Positions 1 to 7,604 of a DNA stretch of 64,000 bases are shown here, piece after piece. Origin of the DNA: an uncultured Sphingomonadales bacterium. GTDB lineage: Bacteria; Pseudomonadota; Alphaproteobacteria; Sphingomonadales; Sphingomonadaceae. Below the pieces are notes generated by a model. The model made no database searches, was not told the origin of the DNA, and was given only the letters and a program-made list of their open reading frames with translations. Made by a program: the position numbers and the translations under genes. The stretch's first letter is position 1. Each line of letters opens with the position of its first letter. Location of the stretch: NCBI GenBank assembly GCA_903832325.1, contig CAILBC010000033.1:18435-82434 (forward strand), read 5' to 3'.

Positions 1-460
1 GGCCGTGCACCGCATCGGTGCCCCAGATCACCGGAATGCCCACCCCGCCCTGCGACCGGTCGGTCGATGCCGCCCAATAGGCATCGGCGAGGTTCAGCCA
101 ATCGGGCGCCGGGGCCTTGTCATTGCCGCCGGGGCCGCTGTTGCCGCCATTGAGCACTGCGCCCAGGTGATAGCGGCGCACATCATCGGGGGTGGTGCAG
201 CAGATATCACCCTGCACCAGCTGGCCGATCTTTTCCTCCAGCGTCATGCGTTGGACCAGATCGGCAATCCGCGCTTCGTCGGCGGTATCGCGCCCGGCCG
301 GATAGTGGTGCACCGGCCACAGCGCGGGATGCGCGGTGCCAGGCGCATCGGCGCGGGCCATCGGCGCGGCCAGCGCGGCCAGCGCGGCCAGCGCGATGCG
401 CGCAGCATGAACGGGATGGGGCAACGTCCTGATTGAAAGGCGCATGGAAAGGGGGCTCAT
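1..460 (-). CDS. Glycoside hydrolase family 3 (beta-glucosidase-like), N-terminal part
   Basis: Only the first ~153 residues are in the window; the gene runs off the left edge. Residues 1-37 form a signal peptide with an Ala/Leu-rich core ending ARA|D, so export to the periplasm or outer membrane is expected. The mature start shows typical GH3 features: a segment RMTLEEKIGQLVQ, then VIWGTDAVHG at the very edge, the substrate-pocket motif around the conserved Asp-Ala-Val-His-Gly. The ATG overlaps the TGA of the upstream halogenase gene as ATGA, indicating translational coupling. Context (TonB receptor, halogenase) suggests hydrolysis of an imported oligosaccharide or glycoside; the substrate cannot be read from this fragment. 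The catalytic Asp lies outside the window. Confidence 0.88.
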   Translation of the reverse strand, partial: MSPLSMRLSIRTLPHPVHAARIALAALAALAAPMARADAPGTAHPALWPVHHYPAGRDTADEARIADLVQRMTLEEKIGQLVQGDICCTTPDDVRRYHLGAVLNGGNSGPGGNDKAPAPDWLNLADAYWAASTDRSQGGVGIPVIWGTDAVHG

Positions 461-2040
461 CCGGACGTTTTGAAGGCGGGGGTAAAAGCTGGGGCGAAAA
501 CTGGGGGAATGGCACCTCGCGCGGGAAACAGCGCGGCATGGGGCCGCACCCGCGCGGCGGCGGCCACGGTATCGTGGCTGATCCGGCTGAGCATCGTGCG
601 CAGCACCGCGGGATCGATTGCGGCGATCAGCGGGTCGGACCGGCGCGGCACCAGCCCCATGCCATCGAGCACATAGAACCAGCTGGCATCGGTAAAGAGT
701 TCGCGCGGGGCAGGGCGGATGATCCCGGCATCGGCAAAAAGCGCGATCCGTTCGCGCAAGCTGTCGGGCAAGGCGGCGCCGGCCATATCGGCCCAGAACG
801 GCGTGTCGCGCCGCGTGGTCAGGGCATAATGCAGGATCAGGAAATCGCGGATGCGTTCCAGTTCCTGCGCCAGTTCGGCGTTGTAGCTGGCGGCGAGCGC
901 CGGGCTGAAGCTGCGATCAGGGAAATGATCGAGCAGATTGAACACGCCGGCGGTGACCAGGTGGATGCTGGTCGATTCCAGCGGTTCGAGAAAGCCCGAG
1001 GCCAGCCCGATTGCAACGCAATTGCCGACCCAGGCCTGTGTGCGGCGCCCGGGCACAAAGCGAAGCTGGCGCGGTTGCGACCCTTGCGGTTGCCCCAGCG
1101 CGGCCAGCAATTCGGCAGCGGCGGCATCGTCGGACAGGTGCGCCGAGGAATAGACATAGCCATTGCCGGTGCGGTGCTGCAACGGGATGCGCCAGCGCCA
1201 GCCGGCGTCCATCGCGTGGGCCACGGTACAAGGCGGCAGCGTGGCCCCCCGCGCGGTTGGCAGGGCGAGCGCCCGGTCGCAGGGCAGGTGCGCGCGCCAA
1301 TCGATATATCCGGTGCCCAGTTCGCCGTTGATCAGCACGCCCGAAAAGCCCGAGGCATCGATGAACAGATCGGCGGGCACGCGCCGTCCGTCAGACAGCG
1401 AAACCGCAGCAAGCAGCCCCCGGTCATCGCGGTGCACGCCGGCAACGGTCGCCTCGATCCGGCTGACGCCCAGCGTTTCGGCATAGTTGCGCAAATAGCC
1501 GGCAACCAGCGTGGCATCGAGATGCAGCGCAAACCGCGCCCCCCCTGGCGGTGGGGAGTCAGGCGCGAACGCCAGATCACGTTCGGCCAGCGCAGCGCAA
1601 AGGTTGAAATCGGTAACGCCGGGCCGATCGGTTCCTGCCCGGGCATGGAGCAGCGCGTGGTGGAACGGGCGCCGTGCAATACCGGCGCCGAACGTGCCGA
1701 ACGGGTGCCAATAGCTGCTGCCGGACCCGTTCCAGCCGTCAAAGCGGATCGCCAGTTTCATCGTCGCTTCGGTGCGGTGGATGAAATCGGCCAGATTGAT
1801 GTCGAGAAACTGCAGCATGTCGACAAACGGCGGGATTGTTGCCTCGCCCACGCCGATGATGCCGATCTGGGCGCTTTCGATCAGGGTGATCCGCGTGCCG
1901 GTGCCAGTGAGCGCGCGCGCCAGAATGGCCGCGCTGATCCAGCCGGCCGTGCCGCCGCCGACAATCGCGATCGAACGGATCGGATGCTGGTCCGGTTTAT
2001 GGCCGGATTCGGCATTGGAAGGGCGCGGGGGACTCTGCAC
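457..2040 (-). CDS. Flavin-dependent tryptophan-halogenase family protein
   Basis: Predicted FADH2-dependent halogenase-fold enzyme of about 527 aa, the usual size of the PrnA/RebH family. Counting from the GTG chosen here, the FAD-binding motif GGGTAGW is at residues 28-34, GVGEATIP at 63-70, a Lys at 95 in the context ATMKLAIRF that matches the family's catalytic lysine position, and the WRWRIP signature near residue 280. No ATG exists in frame near the N terminus; GTG at 2040 places the dinucleotide fold at the proper distance. The gene lies between a TonB receptor and a GH3 gene on the same strand, an arrangement common in Caulobacter and sphingomonad glycan loci, where the halogenase's real substrate is not established. 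Flavin binding is well supported; a tryptophan substrate is only a family label. Confidence 0.85.
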   Translation of the reverse strand: MQSPPRPSNAESGHKPDQHPIRSIAIVGGGTAGWISAAILARALTGTGTRITLIESAQIGIIGVGEATIPPFVDMLQFLDINLADFIHRTEATMKLAIRFDGWNGSGSSYWHPFGTFGAGIARRPFHHALLHARAGTDRPGVTDFNLCAALAERDLAFAPDSPPPGGARFALHLDATLVAGYLRNYAETLGVSRIEATVAGVHRDDRGLLAAVSLSDGRRVPADLFIDASGFSGVLINGELGTGYIDWRAHLPCDRALALPTARGATLPPCTVAHAMDAGWRWRIPLQHRTGNGYVYSSAHLSDDAAAAELLAALGQPQGSQPRQLRFVPGRRTQAWVGNCVAIGLASGFLEPLESTSIHLVTAGVFNLLDHFPDRSFSPALAASYNAELAQELERIRDFLILHYALTTRRDTPFWADMAGAALPDSLRERIALFADAGIIRPAPRELFTDASWFYVLDGMGLVPRRSDPLIAAIDPAVLRTMLSRISHDTVAAAARVRPHAALFPARGAIPPVFAPAFTPAFKTSG

Positions 2041-2113
2041 GGGCCGGCTGTGTCTTTCATGACGTGGCCGCCGGGTGAGGGAACCCGGCGGCCATCTTCG
2101 AGGGAGGTGTTTG

Positions 2114-2154
2114 ATACCAATGTGCAGTGAGCTTGACTCATCGCACATCCGTAT
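2114..2154. repeat. 41-bp palindromic element (copy A, outer arms only)
   Basis: Left arm ATACCAATGTGCAGTGAG, 5-base loop, right arm that is the reverse complement of ATACGGATGTGCGATGAG; 15 of 18 positions pair. It lies between the TonB receptor stop and the halogenase start. The two arms match the two outer ends of the ~103-bp composite element seen at 8585, 49097 and 63250, so this copy looks like the composite with its interior removed. In the transcript it would form a strong hairpin between receptor and halogenase. Confidence 0.8.
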
Positions 2155-2164
2155 AACCGGCCGA

Positions 2165-5100
2165 TCAGAACTTGAACTTGCCGCCAAAGAAGATGCGGCG
2201 GCCCGAATTGTCATGGGTGAACGGCTGGTTCGGCCATTGCAGATAAGTGTGCTGCGATGCCTTGGTAATGTTCTGCGCCGACAGGGTCAGGCCAAAGCGC
2301 TTGTCGAAATCATAGCCGATCTGGCCGTCAAGCTGGCCATAGGCGGCCGAATAGACCTGATAGACTTTGGGATTGCCGAACTGATCGGGGAACGAGAACG
2401 TCGAACCGACCAGCGAATCGTTCACCGCCTTGCTGCGCCACGAATAGGACAGGCGGGCCGACAGGCCATGCGCTTCGTAGAACGCGGTGCCGGTCAGCGC
2501 ATGCTTCGACACGCCGGGGATTTCCGAATGGTCGGAAAATGCGGTGGGCTGGTCCTGCTTCGATTTGGAATAGGTGTAGTTTGCGGCAAACCCGAAGCCG
2601 CTGAGCGCGCCCTGGTTGACCTGGTATTGCGCGCCCAGTTCCAGGCCATAGATCCAGCCTTTGCCGGCGTTGATCGGTTCGGCAACGTTGGCAGTGGTGC
2701 CGCCGAAATCGTCCATGACTTTGGTTGCGATGTTTGCCTGTTCGACGAAGTTGTCGACCTTTTTGTAAAAGGCCGAAACGCTCGCCAGCGCGCCGCGGCT
2801 GAAATAGTTTTCATAACCGGCAACGAACTGCCACGCCTTGTAGGGATCGAGGTTGGGGTTGCCCGAAGACCCGCCGGCAAAGGCAAAGCCGTCCTTCACC
2901 CCGGTGTTCACATTGGTGCGGGCATTGGTCTGGCGGGTGAAATTGTACGAATTGCCCAGGCCCAGCGAAAACAGATCCTGCGGGGCGACCACGCGGGCGC
3001 CGCCCACGCGGATCACTTCGTGGTCCGACGGTTTGTAGGTGAAATTCAGCGAAGGCAGCACGCTGTCGTAATGGCGGTTGGTTTCAACAGGCACGTTGTT
3101 CGAATTGACCCCGTTCCACGATGCCGAGCCATAAAAGCTGGGCACTGGCGCGGTCTGCGCGTTGTCGATCCCCAGCATGGTCGAAGTAAAGCGCAGGCCG
3201 AGATTGAGGTGATAGGGGTCTGACCGTTCGCCGATATCGGTCATCAGATACCCGGCCAGCACCTTTTCGCTGACCCGGAACGAGCTCAGCGTGTCCTTGA
3301 AGAACTTCTCTGTGGTGTTTTGCGCGCCGCCATGCCCGGATTGGGTCCAGATCGTGTTGAGATAGGTCGACGGGTCGGTCATGCCGCCGGTCCAGGGGTT
3401 TTTGACCAGCATCGATCCCACGCCAAAGCCATTGACCTGCATGGCCAGGCCCGGGTTCGAGGTCGCGGTGGAATAGGGGATCGTGGCATAGCCGGGATCG
3501 ACGTAATAGACATAGTTGCCGCCGGTCGGTGCCTGGCAGCAATTGGCAATTGTGCTGCCATCGGGTGATGTGATCAGATAGCGGCCAAACGTCTGATCGA
3601 CAGTGCGGCCGGCATAGCGCGCGCCGGCCGACAGCGTCACGCCCGGCTTCACGTCATAGCTGGCGTCAAAACGGGTCGACCATTGCGTCTGGCTGCTGAG
3701 GTTGGCCCAGGCCCAGTTCGATTTGAACAGCGTATAGGCCGGGTTGTTGAGGATATCGGCATAAGGCGCGTTGTAGGTGACCGAAGGCAGGCCCGAATTG
3801 CCGCCGTTGGTCCAGTTGAAGGTATAGCCGGGATTGCCCGCGCCGGGGCAGGTGGATGCGCCATTGTTGCAGCCGGGCGCGGTCGGATTGGTCGCGCCGA
3901 TGCCATAGGCACCATAAAGCCCGTGTTCGACGTCGGCCTGCGCCGCCTGAAGATCGGAACCGGCATGGGCATAGGCCGCCGCCCAGGACATTTTCAGCCC
4001 GGCATCGTTATCGAAATTCAGCTTCCACTGCAGATTGTCGGCATGGGTGCTGGTGCCCTGATACAGCGTCGCGGTTTCGGCGCCGTTGGCATAGAACGTG
4101 CCGCTGGTAACAATGCCGTTGCCATCGATTGCATTGTTGGCACCGGCGACCAGCGAGGGCAGCGCGGTGCCCGGCGATGTGGGGGTGCCGGCCGGTGCGC
4201 CCTGGCCGTTGAACCAGACTTTGTCGGAATAGGACAGGCTTTCATCGCGTTCGTGTGAATGGAACCACACGAGACTGGTCTTGAGATGATCGTCAAGCCG
4301 CGCGCTGATGCCGAATGTGGCGCCGAAAACCTTGCGATGATCGTTGTTGGTGGTGAAATAGCCCAACTGCGGAATGTTGTAGAACGTGCCGCCATGGGCA
4401 AAGCTGGTCGATGCGAGGCCCTGGCTGGTCACCGGGCCGGCGGCGGTGGGAAAAGTGCCCGCGCCATAAGTCGGCGTGGTCAGGTAATCGGTGATCAGCC
4501 ACTGGTTGCGGTTTTGCGCCTGGTATTCGTTGGTCTGCGTCTTTTCGTCATCATAGGACAGCGCGGCAAACACCGCGATGTCGTTGGCGAACTTGTACGA
4601 CACCAGCAATGTGCCGACCGGGGTAACCGACTTGGCGCCGGTGGAGATGGTGCCACGAATGCTGCCGGCCACGGTCAGCCCGCGCTTTTGCAGCAAAGGA
4701 TCGATCGATTTCAGATTGATCGTGCCGCCGATGCCGCCTTCGACCATTGACCCTTGCGGGTTCTTGTAAACGTCGATCCCGCCGATTTCTTCGCTCGGCA
4801 CGCCTTCGAGTGAGCCATATTGCGAATTGCCGCCGGCGCCGCCGCCCGATGCTTCACCCGAAACATAGAATTCGCGCCCTGTCAGGAACACTTCGCCGTT
4901 CAGCGTGGTCAGGTTCTGGCGCAAGCCGTCGATCAGCACCGCGGTGCCCTGGCCGCCCGACCGGTCGATCTGCACGCCGGGCAGGCGTTGCAGCGATTCC
5001 GCCACGTTCTGATCGGGGAATTTGCCGATGTCTTCGGGCACGATCGATTCGATCGCCAGGGTGGCGTTGCGCTTGTTCGACAGCGCGCTGTTCAGCGAGG

Positions 5101-5284
5101 CGCGAAACCCGGTGACGAGGATTTCGGGCGCGGCGGCATCGGGCGCGGCCTTTGCGGCATCGCCGGCCGGGGCCGCGGCGGGCGCAGTCTGCGCATGCGC
5201 AACGGGCGCGGACATGGCGGCAATGATCATCGCGGATGCAGACGCAGAGCGCACAAGGGCGCTCGCCAGATGATGGCGTTTCAT
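2165..5284 (-). CDS. TonB-dependent outer-membrane receptor (Caulobacter type)
   Basis: Outer-membrane active transporter of 1039 aa, energised by TonB-ExbBD. Residues 1-31 are a signal peptide ending AHA|Q; an Ala/Pro linker follows; a TonB-box-like EILVTG is at 54-59; the plug domain includes EDIGKFPDQNVAESLQRLPG; the rest is a long beta-barrel ending in Phe (FGGKFKF), as required for outer-membrane insertion. Such ~1000-residue receptors in Caulobacterales and sphingomonads usually import plant or algal saccharides. The ATG at 5284 is preceded by a strong GGAGGGG ribosome site. The open frame continues upstream to 6025, but that part lacks a signal sequence and overlaps the divergent manC, so it was excluded. 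Likely co-transcribed with the halogenase and GH3 genes. Confidence 0.93.
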   Translation of the reverse strand: MKRHHLASALVRSASASAMIIAAMSAPVAHAQTAPAAAPAGDAAKAAPDAAAPEILVTGFRASLNSALSNKRNATLAIESIVPEDIGKFPDQNVAESLQRLPGVQIDRSGGQGTAVLIDGLRQNLTTLNGEVFLTGREFYVSGEASGGGAGGNSQYGSLEGVPSEEIGGIDVYKNPQGSMVEGGIGGTINLKSIDPLLQKRGLTVAGSIRGTISTGAKSVTPVGTLLVSYKFANDIAVFAALSYDDEKTQTNEYQAQNRNQWLITDYLTTPTYGAGTFPTAAGPVTSQGLASTSFAHGGTFYNIPQLGYFTTNNDHRKVFGATFGISARLDDHLKTSLVWFHSHERDESLSYSDKVWFNGQGAPAGTPTSPGTALPSLVAGANNAIDGNGIVTSGTFYANGAETATLYQGTSTHADNLQWKLNFDNDAGLKMSWAAAYAHAGSDLQAAQADVEHGLYGAYGIGATNPTAPGCNNGASTCPGAGNPGYTFNWTNGGNSGLPSVTYNAPYADILNNPAYTLFKSNWAWANLSSQTQWSTRFDASYDVKPGVTLSAGARYAGRTVDQTFGRYLITSPDGSTIANCCQAPTGGNYVYYVDPGYATIPYSTATSNPGLAMQVNGFGVGSMLVKNPWTGGMTDPSTYLNTIWTQSGHGGAQNTTEKFFKDTLSSFRVSEKVLAGYLMTDIGERSDPYHLNLGLRFTSTMLGIDNAQTAPVPSFYGSASWNGVNSNNVPVETNRHYDSVLPSLNFTYKPSDHEVIRVGGARVVAPQDLFSLGLGNSYNFTRQTNARTNVNTGVKDGFAFAGGSSGNPNLDPYKAWQFVAGYENYFSRGALASVSAFYKKVDNFVEQANIATKVMDDFGGTTANVAEPINAGKGWIYGLELGAQYQVNQGALSGFGFAANYTYSKSKQDQPTAFSDHSEIPGVSKHALTGTAFYEAHGLSARLSYSWRSKAVNDSLVGSTFSFPDQFGNPKVYQVYSAAYGQLDGQIGYDFDKRFGLTLSAQNITKASQHTYLQWPNQPFTHDNSGRRIFFGGKFKF

Positions 5285-5388
5285 GGTGTTCCCCTCCGGT
5301 TTTCGGCACGCCAGTTCACGAACCCGTTGTTCGCGCAAAATCAGCGCAAGTCCGCCTGTGTGTGCCTTCGAGGTCTGGATATCATGTC

Positions 5389-5402
5389 TGACATCGATGT
5401 CA
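5389..5402. promoter_or_regulatory. LacI-family operator candidate
   Basis: TGACATCGATGTCA is a perfect 14-bp palindrome that fits the general LacI-family operator pattern TGNNANCGNTNNCA with the central CG. It lies about 105 bp upstream of the TonB receptor start. LacI-type repressors commonly control TonB-receptor glycan loci in alphaproteobacteria. No LacI-type gene is in the window, so the regulator would be elsewhere, for instance beyond the left edge. Inferred from pattern only. Confidence 0.5.
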
Positions 5403-5510
5403 ATTGCCATCGGACAGAATTTTGACCGGTTTGGGGGCGATCGATCGGGCGGGTGCGGCGGCTGGTGCATCGGGTTCTGCCGGCCGACGGGATTGGACGG
5501 ATTATGGGCC

Positions 5511-5560
5511 AATTCGCCCCTATTCGCCCCTATTCGCTCCAACTCGCGCCTATTCGCCAA
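5511..5560. repeat. Five degenerate 10-bp tandem repeats
   Basis: Units of the type TATTCGCCCC repeat head to tail five times (AATTCGCCCC, TATTCGCCCC, TATTCGCTCC, AACTCGCGCC, TATTCGCCAA). The period is close to one DNA helical turn. The run lies about 90 bp upstream of manC and 230 bp upstream of the receptor. It may be a phased protein-binding array or simple slippage; no function can be assigned. Confidence 0.7.
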
Positions 5561-5650
5561 TGACACTGCCGGGTGCTTGGGATAAGGGGCGGGGCTTAGC
5601 GGCCGGCGCATGCGGGCTGGTGTTGCCGTTGCGAAGAAAGTTTTTGCGGC

Positions 5651-6715
5651 ATGAACAAGATTGTACCCGTGATCCTGTGCGGTGGCAGCGGAACCCGGCT
5701 GTGGCCGCGATCGCGCAAGACCATGCCAAAGCCGTTTCTGCCGCTGGTGGGCGAAACCACGCTGTTTGCCGCGACCGTGCTGCGCTGTGACAGGCAGGAC
5801 GGGTTTGCCGATCCGGTGGTGGTGGCCGGCGCGGCGCATGTGCCGCTGGTGCAGGCGCAATTGCCCGATCCCGCCGCGGCGCAGATCATCGTCGAACCCG
5901 AAGCAAAAAACACCGCGGCGGCGATTGCGCTGGCCGCGGCGCGGCTGCCGGCTGATGCGATCATGCTGGTGTGCCCCAGCGACCACCATATCGGCAATGC
6001 CGCGGCCTTTCGTGCGGCGGCGCATGCCGCGGCGGCACTGGCCGCGCAGGATTGGCTGGTGTCATTCGGAATCGAGGCGACCGCGCCCGAAACCGGATTT
6101 GGCTATCTCAAGCAGGGCGCGACCATTCCCGGTTCGCAGGGGATGCAGGTCGCCCGCTTTGTCGAAAAGCCCGATCTTGAGCGTGCGCGCGGCTTTCTTG
6201 CCGATGGCGGCTATTCGTGGAATGGCGGCATCTTTGCCTTTCGCGCCGGCGCCTTTCTGGACGAACTGGCGCAGCATCGGCCCGATATCGCCGACGCGGT
6301 GCGCGCCGCCGTGGCCGCCGGGCACGAAGAGGGCACGCTGTTTCACCCCGATGCGGCGCTGTTTGCCGGGATTGCCGGGGAATCGGTCGATTATGCGGTG
6401 ATGGAAAAGACCGCGCGCGCGGCCATGGTGCCGGTGGCGATGGATTGGTCGGATATCGGCAACTGGCAGGCGCTGCACCAGGCCCTGCCGTGCGATGCCG
6501 ACGGCAATGTGGTGACCGGGGCGGCCTCGCTGCAGGCGGAATTGAAGGCCGAATTGAAGAATTGCCGCAACGTGCTGGTGCACAGCGACGGGCCGCGCGT
6601 ATCGGTGGTGGGGGTGGAAAACCTGATCATCGTGGTCGACGGCAACGACATTCTGGTGACCACGCCCGATGGTGCGCAACTGGTGGGCAAATTGCACGGC
6701 GCGGCCAACCAATGA
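5651..6715 (+). CDS. manC: Mannose-1-phosphate guanylyltransferase
   Basis: Makes GDP-mannose from mannose-1-phosphate and GTP in the cytoplasm, for exopolysaccharide or glycan synthesis. The 354-aa protein carries the nucleotidyltransferase signature GGSGTRLWPR at residues 11-20, then MPKPFLPL, and later FVEKP, WNGGIFAF and DYAVMEKT, all typical of the mannose-1-P/GDP family. It has only the transferase domain; the fused phosphomannose isomerase domain of longer ManC/XanB proteins is absent, and a separate isomerase gene follows directly with an ATGA overlap. The two genes together cover two steps from fructose-6-phosphate to GDP-mannose; a phosphomannomutase is not in the window. Confidence 0.92.
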   Translation: MNKIVPVILCGGSGTRLWPRSRKTMPKPFLPLVGETTLFAATVLRCDRQDGFADPVVVAGAAHVPLVQAQLPDPAAAQIIVEPEAKNTAAAIALAAARLPADAIMLVCPSDHHIGNAAAFRAAAHAAAALAAQDWLVSFGIEATAPETGFGYLKQGATIPGSQGMQVARFVEKPDLERARGFLADGGYSWNGGIFAFRAGAFLDELAQHRPDIADAVRAAVAAGHEEGTLFHPDAALFAGIAGESVDYAVMEKTARAAMVPVAMDWSDIGNWQALHQALPCDADGNVVTGAASLQAELKAELKNCRNVLVHSDGPRVSVVGVENLIIVVDGNDILVTTPDGAQLVGKLHGAANQ

Positions 6716-7563
6716 CGCGCCTGCTGACCCGCGCAGTCGACAAACCGTGGGGCAGGGAGGTGCTGCCAGAACCCTTCAATTCAGCCCCCTTCAATTCAGA
6801 ACCCTTCAATTCTGGTGCTTTCACGGGTGGTCCCGGGCGGCGCATTGGCGAAATCTGGTTTGAACCGCCGGCCGCGCTGCCTTCGATCCTGATCAAGTAT
6901 ATTTTCACCAGCGAACGGCTTTCGGTGCAGGTGCACCCGGACGATGCGCAGGCCGCTGCCGCCGGCGAGCGCGATTCGGGCAAGGAGGAATGCTGGCTGG
7001 TGATCGCGGCCGAACCCGGGGCAACGCTGGGCGTGGGGTTTAACCAGGCGATCGATGCCGAAGCGATGCGCGCCGCCGCGCTGGATGGCAGCATCGAACA
7101 CTTGCTCGATTGGTATCCGGTGGAGCCGGGCGATTTCTTCTACATTCCCGCCGGCACGGTGCACGCGATCGGCGCCGGGGTGAGCCTGATCGAAATTCAG
7201 CAGAATTCCGACATTACGTATCGGCTGTACGATTATGGCCGCCCGCGCGAACTGCATCTGGATGCCGGGATCAAGGTTGCGCAAGGGCGCCCGCACGATC
7301 CCGCGCTGCGTCGGCATGTGCCGGCCTCAGGCACGGTGGAACTGGCCAATGGCCGCTATTTCCAGGCGCACCGCGTGGCCGGCGTGCCCGACGCGGCGCT
7401 GCGCGCGTGCTATGCCGGCCCGGTGCTGGTGCTGCCCCGGGTGGGGCCGGTTGCGGTGGATGGCGACATGCTGCATCCGGGCGACTGTGCAGTGACCCAA
7501 GGGCTTGACGCGGTGACATTTGCCGACGACGGACAAGTGATTGTTGTTCGCGCGGTGGCCTGA
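6712..7563 (+). CDS. manA: Mannose-6-phosphate isomerase, class I
   Basis: Zinc-dependent interconversion of fructose-6-phosphate and mannose-6-phosphate. 283 aa; likely metal ligands are visible as VQVHP (Gln73, His75), the Glu pair 92-93 in KEECW and His151 in GTVHAIGAG. The start ATG overlaps the manC stop. Residues 20-35 are an insertion of three PFNS units (PFNSAPFNSEPFNS) between KPWGREVL and the IGEIWF core; the DNA beneath is a 15-bp tandem repeat at 6769-6813. The insertion lies ahead of the first core strand and probably forms a surface loop. Confidence 0.9.
   Translation: MTRLLTRAVDKPWGREVLPEPFNSAPFNSEPFNSGAFTGGPGRRIGEIWFEPPAALPSILIKYIFTSERLSVQVHPDDAQAAAAGERDSGKEECWLVIAAEPGATLGVGFNQAIDAEAMRAAALDGSIEHLLDWYPVEPGDFFYIPAGTVHAIGAGVSLIEIQQNSDITYRLYDYGRPRELHLDAGIKVAQGRPHDPALRRHVPASGTVELANGRYFQAHRVAGVPDAALRACYAGPVLVLPRVGPVAVDGDMLHPGDCAVTQGLDAVTFADDGQVIVVRAVA
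6769..6813 (+). repeat. 15-bp tandem repeat inside manA
   Basis: Three in-frame 15-bp units of the form GAACCCTTCAATTCA encode the repeated peptide PFNS(A/E/G). The unit length is a multiple of three, so the frame is kept. It resembles the many other short tandem duplications in this window. Confidence 0.85.
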
Positions 7564-7604
7564 CGGGCGTCCGCAGCCGGCGCGGGGCATAAGGGTTGAA
7601 ACGC

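Larger units (their letters stand above)
5285..5650. other. Divergent intergenic region, receptor/manC
   Basis: About 366 bp without a gene between two divergent transcription units. It holds a perfect 14-bp palindrome (5389-5402) and a run of five 10-bp repeats (5511-5560), described separately. Promoters for both directions should lie here, but no -35/-10 pair was convincing by eye. Confidence 0.7.

Noticed and set aside
433..2130. Long plus-strand open frame (565 codons) over the halogenase gene
   Set aside because: High GC gives long antisense frames; the translation has no family features and the minus strand encodes a complete halogenase.
5285..6025. N-terminal extension of the TonB receptor frame up to 6025
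   Set aside because: Overlaps divergent manC; a signal peptide with a strong ribosome site starts at 5284.
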